A stretch of 64,000 bases of DNA, taken from assembly GCF_902459705.1 (NCBI RefSeq), contig NZ_CABPRU010000005.1:310001-374000 (forward strand). Direction: 5' to 3'. Position 1 is the first letter of the stretch, and each line of letters opens with the position of its first letter. This DNA comes from Pandoraea terrigena (GTDB lineage Bacteria; Pseudomonadota; Gammaproteobacteria; Burkholderiales; Burkholderiaceae). Below, in pieces: positions 18,501 to 27,036 of the stretch. The notes under the pieces were generated by a model. The model worked only from the letters and a program-made list of their open reading frames with translations, ran no database searches and was not told the DNA's origin. The position numbers were made by a program, and so were the translations under genes.

Positions 18501-19358
18501 ATGCTCGGCTATGAGAACGACTGGATCCGGGCTGACATCGGTCATACGCCAGTGGGCTTTCCCATTTCCTACGTGACCGGCGGTGTACGTCTGTTCGGCA
18601 ACGTCGACCGCTATCAATATTGGGTCGACGTGTCGCGTCGGCCGATGACAGGCAGCATGGTGTCGTACGCCGGGTCGTCCCTGCCGCTGCCGGAGATCTT
18701 CGGCGACGGCAAATGGGGCGGTGTACGGCGGGATGCACTCACGTTCCACGCGTCGCGCGACTTCCTGAAGTGGGGCATTTTCGGCGAAGCGAGCGTGGCA
18801 CGGCTGACCGGCGAGAATGTGCTCAACAACTCGGAGGTGTCGGCGCGCGCGGGTGTCGACCTGCCACTCATCTACAAGCGCGACATGCGCATGAACACAG
18901 GCGTCACGGTGTTCTTCGACAGCTTTGCGCAGAACGAGCGGTTTTACACCTACGGCCACGGCGGGTATTACAGCCCCCAAACCTATGTGTCACTGACGCT
19001 GCCGCTGGAATGGTACGGCCGCATGCAACGCTGGTCGTACTATCTGCGCGGGTCGGTGTCGGTCTCGCAGAGTCAGGAGAAGGCGATGCCGTACTTTCCG
19101 ACCAACGGGGCCCTTCAAGCGGCCAGTGGCGATTTGACGTACGGCTCGGGAGGCGGCTTCGGTGTGGGCTTTTCGCTACTCGGGCGCGCCGAGTATTGGG
19201 TCAACCGCCATTGGGTGATCGGCGCGCAGGCGCAGTTCGAGCGCTCGGACTATTACGCGCCGAATCGCTTCCTCGTCTACCTGCGTTATCACTTTGACGC
19301 GCGTCGCGGTGAGGTACCGATGCCGCCTTCGCCGGTACGCCCGATCTGGAGTTATTGA
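15492..19358 (+). CDS. bcsC: Cellulose export outer-membrane protein BcsC
   Basis: BcsC spans the periplasm with TPR repeats and exports cellulose through a C-terminal 16-stranded barrel. At 1,288 residues it has the expected size. It has a signal peptide (about residues 8-30) and many TPR units between about 40 and 930, with patterns such as ALEKALLVQPEQPDVLSLLG. A BCSC_C barrel domain follows from about residue 960, with aromatic-rich strands ending in FLVYLRYHFDAR. Translation starts at ATG 15492 inside bcsZ. TTG 15504, close behind GGAGG, is an alternative that would give a cleaner signal peptide. bcsQ lies 77 bp downstream. Confidence 0.95.
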   Translation: MGGDLRNTLIRSACLTCVLMAAGGAPARAASGPGVSRQADAVAMNRDVSRLLASASLWHARHRNDLARAALEKALLVQPEQPDVLSLLGQIEIEENHPQQANKALQTLRARYPNAPATSALADVIRVNTVDKSRMARARLLQRSGQADAAFAQYQALFPDGPPSGDLGVEYFRAQANATHGWPAAQRGLAALAKDSPSDSRASQSLAELMIDRPASRLAGTRMVAELAARPDADLNTLLPLWQKGLSRADGDLAWLPLYQRYLALSPNDTDIRAAYDKLNAQEAARMRMRNDPAYQARQAGIKALDQGRLSDAQRSLDAARAKRPDDGELLGSLGLVKMRQGDHKAAQALFSQALHKDPANAHKWRSLLQTSRFWGALADARSARDAGHLAEADRLVRSALASDPRNPDGLALLGDIALDDKRDDDAERLFQQALEIEPDNDVALRGLITLYSRQQRRAELARLLGDLRHRFPHDKARFDKAEAAALSDDAERETAQGHNGPALAALERAVTLDPGNAWTRYSLASLYRKLRLPQIGRDVMAEGLRQPLPPDDRAQMLYAQALYLNVIDDEAGARAALAQIPAANVTPSIRRLRTTLAIRDTARLAREAHAAGDDAQSERRYAEALAMAGDDPELIGEVARAHVAAGQPETGLALMRDWLAAHADKPPPEAQLRYAELLDTAERDTALGTFLAGIDPATLGADQRAEWQDLQDRLALREADRARALGDFTKARDKLDPLLSRQPPDKRAQSMLGDLYFDERRFDDARKIAQAQLRQDPNDQDARLSLVRVLYEMQDDAAANRELDRALAEASPDDVWTQLAAVRRLTAMQRFDEAIALTDKLRAQFPDTPAVTVQRGRIAQSQRHYPAAKGWYDQARKEEIVQGALPGYDGMTSAESAIDSLEARRNSYVAAGYEIDEKKGDGGISMFNARAVPVYGQYAVGYDGHVFAQTDYVSADAGDLPLNGTSEFGTLPLLDVPAFRAANPGVQSDYGTKRQKAHGQALMLGYENDWIRADIGHTPVGFPISYVTGGVRLFGNVDRYQYWVDVSRRPMTGSMVSYAGSSLPLPEIFGDGKWGGVRRDALTFHASRDFLKWGIFGEASVARLTGENVLNNSEVSARAGVDLPLIYKRDMRMNTGVTVFFDSFAQNERFYTYGHGGYYSPQTYVSLTLPLEWYGRMQRWSYYLRGSVSVSQSQEKAMPYFPTNGALQAASGDLTYGSGGGFGVGFSLLGRAEYWVNRHWVIGAQAQFERSDYYAPNRFLVYLRYHFDARRGEVPMPPSPVRPIWSY

Positions 19359-19361
19359 CCC

Positions 19362-19442
19362 ATGAGCGCTCGCCTCGATTCCGTTCTGATCATCGCCGTT
19401 TCACGCGCGTCCGAGGACGCGGCCGGGGAGGGCACATGCTGA
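19362..19442 (+). CDS. Possible 26-residue leader ORF between bcsC and bcsQ
   Basis: An ATG 3 bp after the bcsC stop opens a 26-codon frame. Its stop codon TGA overlaps the start region of bcsQ (ATG 19436) in another frame. GGAG lies about 11 bases upstream. The peptide has a short hydrophobic patch but matches no BcsF-like protein I know. It may only couple translation from bcsC to bcsQ, or be chance. Confidence 0.2.
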   Translation: MSARLDSVLIIAVSRASEDAAGEGTC

Positions 19443-20209
19443 CGCTCATCGCCGTTGTTTCCAGTGCCGGTGGCGCTGGCCGCAGCACCGTCACGGCCCA
19501 TTTAGCCGCGCAACTTGCGTACGCCTCGCATCCGGTTGTGGTGCTTGAACTCGACGCCCAGAACAGCATCGGCTCGGTGCTCGGGCTGCGCGAGGCGTGT
19601 GGCAAAGGCGTGCTGTCGCCGGGCGTTGCACCGGACTGTTGGCACAGCGTGTTGTGCGATACACCCGCCGGCGTGCCGTTGCTGCCCGCGGGGCGTACCG
19701 ACCCGACCACGCTCGCCGCGCTCGTCCAGTGGCTGCAACAAGATACCGGAGGTTTGCGACGCCAGCTTGATGCGCTCGGGTTGGCGCCGGGCACGCGGGT
19801 GCTCATCGACACGCAACGCTTGCCCGACATGGCGGCGCAAGCGGCGGTGGCGGCCGCCGATCTGATACTGGGTATCGTGCCCGTGACAACCACGGGCTAT
19901 GTCACACAACCGGATCTGATGGCGGCTTGTGCGGGCCGCGTGCAGATGGTACCGAATCTGGCCGCGGCCAATTCCTCGTTCAACAACGATCTTCTGCACC
20001 TGATGCAGGCGCGCGCGGGGGAGGCCGTCGTGCCGCTGCGCATTCATCGCGACGAGGCGATCAGCACGATGGCGGCGAACGGTAAGACACTGGCGAACGC
20101 CGGGTTCGGCTCGCAGGCGGCTCTCGATTTCGCGCGTTTGGCTGCGTGGCTGATGCGCGCCACCACCCCGGACGAGGTGCTGGACCGGTCGGGAAGGGGC
20201 GAGAAATGA
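19436..20209 (+). CDS. bcsQ: BcsQ/YhjQ, ParA-MinD-like cellulose protein
   Basis: BcsQ is a MinD/ParA-type SIMIBI NTPase homologue that, with BcsR, localises and stabilises the cellulose synthase at the cell pole. This 257-residue protein has the N-terminal VVSSAGGAGRSTVTAHLA at the position of the deviant Walker A motif. Both lysines of the KGGxGK[ST]T consensus are replaced, by Ala at residue 11 and Arg at 16. As I recall, E. coli BcsQ also has a degenerate loop here, so this does not argue against function. VVVLELDAQNS supplies the Walker A' Asp. ATG 19436 follows GGGGAGGG, and its end overlaps the bcsA start by 4 bp. Confidence 0.88.
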   Translation: MLTLIAVVSSAGGAGRSTVTAHLAAQLAYASHPVVVLELDAQNSIGSVLGLREACGKGVLSPGVAPDCWHSVLCDTPAGVPLLPAGRTDPTTLAALVQWLQQDTGGLRRQLDALGLAPGTRVLIDTQRLPDMAAQAAVAAADLILGIVPVTTTGYVTQPDLMAACAGRVQMVPNLAAANSSFNNDLLHLMQARAGEAVVPLRIHRDEAISTMAANGKTLANAGFGSQAALDFARLAAWLMRATTPDEVLDRSGRGEK

Positions 20210-22863
20210 TCCGCGACGCGTTGCGCTCACTTCACCGATTGGGTCGCGAGATGCTGGTCGTGCGTTTCGGCGTGTCGCCTAGACCGGGCAGGCGCTCCCC
20301 AAGCGCGCTGCAGTGGGTACTCGCCGCAACGTTGCGTTCGCCGCAGCATCGACTGTGGATCTCGCGAACTGGCGACCATGCCGTGGCGTTGTTGGCAGCG
20401 CGGCTCGACGTCCGTCAACTCGACCAATGGCGCGACTGGTGGCTACGCCTTGTGTTTCAACCTGCGCGCCCAGGACGGCCCGACTATCCGGGACGTGTGC
20501 TGGCGTGGATCAACGAACGCGTTACGTATCGGATCGACGCCCCGTCAGATGCGAGTTTCGGGCAGATCGTGAGTGCGCTGGCATGGCGTCGGGCCGAGCG
20601 TCGCCCGGCGTTCCCGCCTTACACGGCATGGCTGGCGTTTCGGAAGTACTACGACCTTGTGCGGTCGCGGGTGGTGCTGACAATCTTTGGTATCCCGCCC
20701 GGCACATCCGGACAGCTCGCCCACCGATTCGATACGTACCTTGAACACGCGGTGCAGTGGCGTGTGACATCGGCGATCGTCGCGCTGCTCGGGCTGATCG
20801 GCGTGTTCTGGATCGCGACGACACCGTTTGATCCCTTCGAGCAATTGCTGTTCTCGATTTGCACGCTCACGTTGGCGCTGGTGTTCCGGCGCCTCGAGAG
20901 TCAATATTCCGTGCTCGTGCTGATCGGCTTGTCGCTCATTTCAACGATTCGTTATGTGTGGTGGCGTCTCACTCAGTCGCTGGGATTTGACAGCGTGGCC
21001 GAAGCGACGGCCGGTTATACGCTTGTCGCGGCCGAAGTCTACACATGGCTGATTCTGCTGCTCGGGTATGTTCAGACGGTTTGGCCGTTGCGTCGTCCCA
21101 TCACGCCGCTGCCGCCGGATACGAGCCAATGGCCGACCGTCGATATCTATATTCCGACATTCAATGAGGCGCTTGACGTGGTGCGGCCATCCGTCTACGC
21201 CGCTAGCGGAATCGACTGGCCATCCGAGAAACTCAACATTTACTTGCTCGACGACGGGCGTCGCGACTTCATGCGCGACTTTGCCGAGCAAGCGGGGGTG
21301 CACTACATGACCCGCCCCGACAACCGGCATGCCAAGGCGGGCAACATCAACCATGCGTTGAGCAAGACTCAGGGCGAGTTCATTGCCATTTTCGACTGCG
21401 ATCACATCCCTGTGCGCTCGTTTCTGCAAACGACAATGGGAGCATTCCTCAAGGACGAGCGCTGCTCGCTCGTGCAAACGCCGCATCACTTCTTTTCCGA
21501 CGATCCGTTCGAACGCAACCTTGCCACGCGTGGGGCAGTACCGAATGAAGGGCGCCTGTTCTACGGAATCGTGCAGGACGGCAATGACCTGTGGAACGCC
21601 GCATTTTTTTGCGGATCGTGTGCGGTGCTGCGTCGCACGGCGCTAGAGGAAGTCGGCGGCGTCGCAATCGAAACGGTGACGGAAGACGCGCACACTGCGC
21701 TGAAGATGCACCGCCGAGGTTGGAACAGCGTGTACCTGAAAGTGGTGCAGGCGGCCGGCCTGGCCACTGAATCGCTCTCCGGGCACGTGGGGCAACGCAT
21801 TCGCTGGGCACGCGGTATGACCCAGATATTCCGTGTCGACAATCCGATCTTTGGCCCCGGTCTGCGCCTCGGTCAGCGCCTCTGCTACGTCAGCGCCATG
21901 CTTCACTTTCTCTACGGTATTCCGCGCATTATTTTCCTGCTCGCGCCGATGTGCTATCTCTTCTTCGGGTTGCACATCGTGCATGCGGCCGCACTCAGTA
22001 TTTGCGCTTACGTGTTGCCGCATATCGCGCATGCGAACATCGCCAACTCACGTATCCAGGGAAAATACCGGCATTCGTTCTGGTCGGATGTGTATGAGGC
22101 CGTGCTCGCGTGGTATGTGGCGCTACCTACGACGCTGGCGTTCATCAACCCGCGTTACGGCAAGTTCAATGTGACGACCAAGGGGGGCCTGATTGAGCAA
22201 AGCTTTTTCGACTGGAGCATCTCGAAGCCTTATCTCGTATTGCTCAGCGTCAATTTGCTGGGGTTCGTGGCGGGCATATTGCGCTATTTTTATGGCCCGG
22301 CCCACGTGACGGGCGCGTTGATCTTCAATTTGGGATGGACGACGTTCAACCTTGCGGTTCTGGGGGCTGCCGTGGCCGTGGCGACCGAAGTGAAGCAGGT
22401 ACGCCGCACTCACCGGGTGTTGATGCGCGTGCCCGCCACGCTATACCTGCCGGACGGACGCACGATGGCGTGCCACACGCGCGACTTCTCGGGCGGCGGC
22501 CTGGCGCTGCGAATGCCCGTGCCGATCGATCTGACCGTGGGTACCGAGGCGCAAGTGGCACTGGCGCGTGGCGTGAATGAATACGGCTTTCCGGTGAGCG
22601 TGGTCGGCGGGCGAGGACAGGACCTGTTTCTCTCGTTCCTGCCGCTCACCGAAGAGCAGGACAAACATCTTGTGCAATTCACGTTCGGTCGCGCCGACGC
22701 GTGGCGCGACTGGGATGCCGAGCGCACACGGGACGAGCCGATCAAGGCGCTCTTCGAAATGCTGGCGATGGGCCTGCGTGGCTATCAGGTGCTGGCGAAC
22801 TACCTGCTCAATAAGCTCGTGACGCGTTGGCAGAATCGTCTGCGGGGTGTGCGTCAGACGTAA
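20206..22863 (+). CDS. bcsA: Cellulose synthase catalytic subunit BcsA
   Basis: BcsA polymerises UDP-glucose into beta-1,4-glucan and extrudes it through its own membrane channel when c-di-GMP is bound. This 885-residue enzyme has all GT2 motifs: DDG (about 349-351), FDCD (DCD at 397-399), TED (492-494) and QRIRW (530-534). FFCGSC and the gating-loop sequence FNVTTKGG are also present. The C-terminal PilZ domain has RRTHR (733-737) and DFSGGG (760-765), the c-di-GMP-binding residues. Multiple membrane helices flank the catalytic domain. ATG 20206 overlaps the bcsQ stop (ATGA). About 180 N-terminal residues precede the first helix, as in enterobacterial BcsA. All key residues are intact. Confidence 0.96.
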   Translation: MIRDALRSLHRLGREMLVVRFGVSPRPGRRSPSALQWVLAATLRSPQHRLWISRTGDHAVALLAARLDVRQLDQWRDWWLRLVFQPARPGRPDYPGRVLAWINERVTYRIDAPSDASFGQIVSALAWRRAERRPAFPPYTAWLAFRKYYDLVRSRVVLTIFGIPPGTSGQLAHRFDTYLEHAVQWRVTSAIVALLGLIGVFWIATTPFDPFEQLLFSICTLTLALVFRRLESQYSVLVLIGLSLISTIRYVWWRLTQSLGFDSVAEATAGYTLVAAEVYTWLILLLGYVQTVWPLRRPITPLPPDTSQWPTVDIYIPTFNEALDVVRPSVYAASGIDWPSEKLNIYLLDDGRRDFMRDFAEQAGVHYMTRPDNRHAKAGNINHALSKTQGEFIAIFDCDHIPVRSFLQTTMGAFLKDERCSLVQTPHHFFSDDPFERNLATRGAVPNEGRLFYGIVQDGNDLWNAAFFCGSCAVLRRTALEEVGGVAIETVTEDAHTALKMHRRGWNSVYLKVVQAAGLATESLSGHVGQRIRWARGMTQIFRVDNPIFGPGLRLGQRLCYVSAMLHFLYGIPRIIFLLAPMCYLFFGLHIVHAAALSICAYVLPHIAHANIANSRIQGKYRHSFWSDVYEAVLAWYVALPTTLAFINPRYGKFNVTTKGGLIEQSFFDWSISKPYLVLLSVNLLGFVAGILRYFYGPAHVTGALIFNLGWTTFNLAVLGAAVAVATEVKQVRRTHRVLMRVPATLYLPDGRTMACHTRDFSGGGLALRMPVPIDLTVGTEAQVALARGVNEYGFPVSVVGGRGQDLFLSFLPLTEEQDKHLVQFTFGRADAWRDWDAERTRDEPIKALFEMLAMGLRGYQVLANYLLNKLVTRWQNRLRGVRQT

Positions 22864-22957
22864 GGCGGCTCGGACGACATGCAGCAACGCAGGAAAACAG
22901 TTACTCGGAAGCGGACGAAACGTGAGCCGGACGAAACCGGCGCCAAGGAACCATACG

Positions 22958-24601
22958 ATGGGTATCTGGAACCTCTATTTCATCCTGAAGCTGTTGCTGC
23001 TGTGGGCGGGCATCATCGGCTTTCACGTGCTGCCGAACTTCGTCTTCGCGCTGTTGCTCACGATTCGGCTGCGTCCACTCTGGGCGCGCATCGCGCGGCA
23101 GTTGATCGCCGTCCCGGCGGGGGCGGCATTGCTCTACTACGATTCGAACCTGCCGCCCTTCGCCCGCTTCATCGAGCAGTTGCCCGAACTGCTGCAATTC
23201 CGTCTCTCATACATCGCCGAACTGCTGGGACGCTTTGTCCCGGCGAGCGACTGGTTGCTGCTGGCGATCATGATGCTCGCGTACTGGATCGTGAACCGTT
23301 GGGTGCGCGTGACGACTTTCGTGCTGCTCGCGCTCCTGATCGTGCCGGGCGTATTGCGTGTCGGGACATTGGTGTCGGTTTCCCCGGTGGTAGCCGCACA
23401 GGGCGATAAGACGGCCGTCATGGCGGGTGCAGCATCTGGCGCCGCCGGTGGCGGAAGTGCGGCAGCGGGTGCTGGAGCATTCGTGGCGGGTAACGCAGAG
23501 GTGCCGCTGGGCGCAAATCCGGATGCGGCACTCAACAGCTTCTACGCGCGCGAACTGACGCGCGCCGTCTCGCTACCGGCACAAGCCGGGGCCGGCCCGG
23601 ACTTCGACATCATCTTTCTGCACATCTGCTCGCTCTCGCAGGATGACCTCGATGTCGACGATCTCGCCAACCAGCCGTTGCTCGCCCGCTTCGATTTCGT
23701 CTTCAAGAATTTCAACTCGGCGGCGAGCTACAGCGGCCCGGCGGCCATTCGCGTGCTGCGCGCCGACTGCGGTCAGCCGACGCACAAGGCGCTGTACGAT
23801 CCTGCCGATCCGCAGTGCTATGTCATGAGCAACCTGAAGACGCTTGGCTTCACGCCGACGCTCGCGATGAACCACGACGGGCACTTCGACAACTTCATGC
23901 GGGAAGTGCAGCAGAACTTCAACGTTCAGGGCATTACGCCGTTTGACAATACACACGCGCGTGTCGTCATGCGCTCATTCGACGAAACCCCGATCCGCTC
24001 GGACGGCGACGTGCTGCAATCGTGGTGGAAGCAGCGCACCACCTTGCCGGACAAACGCGTGGCGCTCTACTACAACACGATCTCGCTGCACGATGGCAAC
24101 CGTCTCGAAGGCTCGACGCTCACCAGCGAGCAAAGCTATCCGATACGAGCCAAAGCGATGTTCGACGACTTCAGCCAGTTCATCGACACCATTGCGAAGT
24201 CGGGCCGCAAGGCCGTCGTAGTGTTCGTGCCGGAACATGGGGCCGCGCTGCGTGGCAGCAAGCTGCAAGTCTCCGGTATGCGCGAGATTCCGCTGCCTGG
24301 GATCACGAACGTGCCGGTCGCGGTCAAGCTCGTGGGCTTCGGCAACGGTGCGACGGCGGGTCACGGCACGCCCGTCACCATTTCCACGCCCACGAGCTAT
24401 CTGGCGCTGATGACGCTCGTCTCGCATCTGATCGCGAACAACCCCTTCGCGGGAGCGCCCGATCTGGCGCGGTATGCGACCGATCTGCCGCAGACGGCCT
24501 TCGTGTCGGCCAACGAGCAGACCACCGTCATGAAGTATGGCGGCAAGACGCTCATTCGCGGTACCGACGGCGTCTGGGTGGATCTGAAATCGATGGAGTA
24601 G
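22958..24601 (+). CDS. bcsG: Cellulose phosphoethanolamine transferase BcsG
   Basis: BcsG is an inner-membrane, zinc-dependent phosphoethanolamine transferase that modifies cellulose during export. The 547-residue protein opens with WNLYFILKLLLLWAGIIGFH and several further helices to about residue 155. A Gly/Ala-rich linker then leads to the periplasmic alkaline-phosphatase-like domain. Visible catalytic elements are the zinc Cys in FLHICSLSQDD (about 224) and the nucleophile region SYSGPAAIRVLRADCGQ (about 257). YNTISLHDGN and the VFVPEHG pair (Glu 426, His 427) complete the set. ATG 22958 follows AAGGA. bcsE and bcsF, which normally accompany bcsG, are not seen in the window. Confidence 0.9.
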   Translation: MGIWNLYFILKLLLLWAGIIGFHVLPNFVFALLLTIRLRPLWARIARQLIAVPAGAALLYYDSNLPPFARFIEQLPELLQFRLSYIAELLGRFVPASDWLLLAIMMLAYWIVNRWVRVTTFVLLALLIVPGVLRVGTLVSVSPVVAAQGDKTAVMAGAASGAAGGGSAAAGAGAFVAGNAEVPLGANPDAALNSFYARELTRAVSLPAQAGAGPDFDIIFLHICSLSQDDLDVDDLANQPLLARFDFVFKNFNSAASYSGPAAIRVLRADCGQPTHKALYDPADPQCYVMSNLKTLGFTPTLAMNHDGHFDNFMREVQQNFNVQGITPFDNTHARVVMRSFDETPIRSDGDVLQSWWKQRTTLPDKRVALYYNTISLHDGNRLEGSTLTSEQSYPIRAKAMFDDFSQFIDTIAKSGRKAVVVFVPEHGAALRGSKLQVSGMREIPLPGITNVPVAVKLVGFGNGATAGHGTPVTISTPTSYLALMTLVSHLIANNPFAGAPDLARYATDLPQTAFVSANEQTTVMKYGGKTLIRGTDGVWVDLKSME

Positions 24602-24739
24602 CGCGCCGACGCCGCCCGCAGGCCCGCGCACGCGTTTTCGCCGAATCGCGCATACTGTGCGCTCTTGCCTGCGATCGCCGGCAGCGCAGCCCGCGATCGT
24701 CGTCCGAGATCGCCTGAACCGAAACTTCCGGGAGTTACC

Positions 24740-25738
24740 GTGCAATACACGAAATTCGGCCGCACCGGCCTGAGCGTTTCCCGCTTGTGCCTGGGTACCA
24801 TGACGTTCGGCCTGCAAACCGACGAGGCCGCCAGCCATGCGATTCTTGAGCGCACCGCCGACGCGGGCGTCAACTTCATCGATATTGCCGATGTCTACCC
24901 GCTCGGCGCCGACACCTCGCTGTCCGGGCGCACCGAGGAGATTGTCGGCCGCTGGCTCAAGGGGCGTCGTGACCAGTTCATCGTTGCGACCAAGGCGTGC
25001 GGCCAGATGGGCCCGTCACCGTGGGACAAGGGGGCGTCGCGCAAGCATTTGCTGGATGCCATCGATGCGTCGCTGCGCCGTCTGGGGACCGATTACGTCG
25101 ACCTGTATCAATTGCACTCCGACGACACCGACACACCGATCGACGAAACGCTCGAGGCGCTCGACACCATTGTGAAGTCGGGCAAGGCGCGCTACATCGG
25201 CGTGTCGAACTACCTCGCCTATCGTCTCGCACGGGCACTGGGCCGCGCCGACGTGCTGCGCGTGGCGCGCTTCGTGTCGGTGCAGCCGCGCTACAACCTG
25301 CTGTTCCGCCAGATCGAGCGCGAACTGTTGCCGCTGGCCAGCGAAGAAGGTCTGGCCGTCATCCCTTACAACCCGCTTGCCGGCGGTTTGCTGACCGGCA
25401 AGTACCGTCACGACGCCGCGCCCAGCGAAGGACGCTTCACCACGGCGACGGTCGGCAAGGCGGGCGCCATGTACCAGCAGCGCTACTGGCACGAGCGCGA
25501 GTTCGAGACCATCGAGACGCTCAAAGGCATCGCCAAGGACGCCGGGGAGTCGCTGACGCGTCTGTCGCTCGCGTGGGTGCTGGCGAATCCGGTCGTCACG
25601 TCGGCGATCATCGGCGCGAGCCGCGTTGAACAATTGACCGAGACGCTCGGCACCGTCGACTACACGCTCGACGCCGACCTCAAGGCGAAACTCGACGAAG
25701 CGTCGCACGCCTATCGCTGGGGCGACGCCGCCCGATAA
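24740..25738 (+). CDS. Aldo/keto reductase
   Basis: This 332-residue NADP(H)-dependent oxidoreductase has the (beta/alpha)8 aldo/keto reductase fold. The catalytic tetrad is visible as Asp and Tyr in FIDIADVYPLG, Lys in IVATKACG and His in LYQLHSDD. The N-terminal KFGRTGLSVSRLCLGTMTFG is typical of the AKR families related to YajO/Tas and potassium-channel beta subunits. The C-terminal ANPVVTSAIIGAS contacts the cofactor. The GTG start at 24740 has GGGAG upstream, and sequence conservation begins exactly there. It stands alone between bcsG and a strong terminator. The substrate is not predictable. Confidence 0.9.
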   Translation: MQYTKFGRTGLSVSRLCLGTMTFGLQTDEAASHAILERTADAGVNFIDIADVYPLGADTSLSGRTEEIVGRWLKGRRDQFIVATKACGQMGPSPWDKGASRKHLLDAIDASLRRLGTDYVDLYQLHSDDTDTPIDETLEALDTIVKSGKARYIGVSNYLAYRLARALGRADVLRVARFVSVQPRYNLLFRQIERELLPLASEEGLAVIPYNPLAGGLLTGKYRHDAAPSEGRFTTATVGKAGAMYQQRYWHEREFETIETLKGIAKDAGESLTRLSLAWVLANPVVTSAIIGASRVEQLTETLGTVDYTLDADLKAKLDEASHAYRWGDAAR

Positions 25739-25779
25739 GCGCGACGTTTTTCGCCGCTTGCCGATGGGATCAACGTAAA

Positions 25780-25811
25780 CAGGCCCGATGCGTCGGGCCT
25801 GTGGCGTTTTT
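25780..25811 (+). terminator. Intrinsic terminator after aldo/keto reductase
   Basis: CAGGCCCGA-TGCG-TCGGGCCTG forms a 9-bp perfect stem, followed by TGGCG and five T residues. It lies 42 bp after the aldo/keto reductase stop and is the clearest intrinsic terminator in the window. Confidence 0.85.
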
Positions 25812-26004
25812 GCGTTGCGTCAAGCGATGGCGTATTGAGGCGAACGGTCGCCCTGGCGAGGCTAGTCGTCGGCCCTGATCGAGCGGTATAGTAAGCGCGT
25901 CGCGTCATGGTTCGACAGTCAAAACGGTTTGGGCGATGGCACGATGCCGGACGCGCCGCGTGTGCGCGCGCGGCCTTCCTGTGACGCTTCCTGCGAGGCT
26001 GCTC

Positions 26005-26940
26005 ATGACAAAACGTATTCTGCTGGCGACCGACGGTAGCGAATCGTCGCGCCGGGCCCTGCGCGAGGCGGCCGCCTTTGCGCGCAACGGCGATATGATC
26101 CGGGTCATTCACACAGTGGAAGATCCTGTCACGCTCGTGACGTCGACCTTCGGCAAGCTCATCGATTTGGAACAAGTGCGCCGCGAGATGCAGCGTGAAG
26201 GCGAGGAACACCTGGCGCGTGCGGTGCTGTATCTGCGGGAAGAAGGATTGGATCCGCAGGCGCACCTGCTCGATCTGCGCACGACTGGCGAGACCGTGCC
26301 CGAGGCCACGACCCGCGAGGCTAGCGAGTGGGGCGCCGACATCATCATTGTTGGCACGCATGGCCGCAGCGGTGTTCGGCGCGCCATGCTGGGCAGCGTC
26401 GCCGAACAGATCCTGCGAAGTGCGGAGGTGCCAGTGATGCTGGTGGCGGGCGAGGCTCGGCCGCATTTGCCGTTGCGCTCCGGCGGGCATTACGAACGCA
26501 TACTCGTCGCGCTGGATGACAGCGAGACGTCGCACCGCGCCTTCGAATATGCGCTTTCACTCGCCCGCACGCATGGGGCGACGTTGCGCGTCGTCCATGT
26601 GCTGGATATGCCGGGGCCGTTCCTCGAAGGCTTCGATCCGGCCCCGTTGCTTGGCGCGGTGCGCGCCGTGGGCGAGCAGGCGTTGAAGTGGGCAACGCAG
26701 CGTCTGCATGATGCGGAGGTGCCCGGAGACGTCGAGATGCGGGAGATTGCGCCGATCGGCGAGGGTGTGGCCGATCAGATCATCGCCGCGGGCAAAGCGG
26801 CCGACGCCGATGTCATTGTGCTCGGCACACACGGGCGGCGGGGTTTCCGGCGCTTCACGCTGGGCAGCGTCGCCGAGGACACAGCCCGTCATGCGGGCCG
26901 ACCGGTGTTGCTGCTGCCGGCGCAAGCGCCGGCGGAGTGA
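26005..26940 (+). CDS. Tandem-domain universal stress protein
   Basis: This 311-residue cytoplasmic protein consists of two UspA domains, about residues 1-148 and 163-311. Each has the ATP-binding signature of the nucleotide-binding Usp class: GTHGRSGVRRAMLGS in the first and GTHGRRGFRRFTLGS in the second. The N-terminal strands ILLATDGSESS and ILVALDDSETS supply the conserved Asp. Such proteins help cells survive stress or anaerobiosis, often through an undefined mechanism. ATG 26005 begins the first beta strand, and the ribosome site (GAGG) is weak. It is monocistronic, between the terminator at 25780 and the convergent flavoprotein gene. Confidence 0.92.
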   Translation: MTKRILLATDGSESSRRALREAAAFARNGDMIRVIHTVEDPVTLVTSTFGKLIDLEQVRREMQREGEEHLARAVLYLREEGLDPQAHLLDLRTTGETVPEATTREASEWGADIIIVGTHGRSGVRRAMLGSVAEQILRSAEVPVMLVAGEARPHLPLRSGGHYERILVALDDSETSHRAFEYALSLARTHGATLRVVHVLDMPGPFLEGFDPAPLLGAVRAVGEQALKWATQRLHDAEVPGDVEMREIAPIGEGVADQIIAAGKAADADVIVLGTHGRRGFRRFTLGSVAEDTARHAGRPVLLLPAQAPAE

Positions 26941-27036
26941 TACGCGCGCCAGCCAGCGGCGTGTCGATCGTCGAGACGCCTGGCGTACCGGGCTTGCGCG
27001 CCCGGGATTCGTCGCGTCGGCCAAATGCCGCAGGCC

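Noticed and set aside
16545-18980. 811-codon open frame on the minus strand opposite bcsC
   Set aside because: It mirrors the TPR-repeat gene, is Arg/His-rich in a way typical of antisense frames, and shows no domain.
22864-22957. bcsF-like small gene between bcsA and bcsG
   Set aside because: The only ATG-initiated frame lacks a hydrophobic helix and runs on as an out-of-frame shadow of bcsG.
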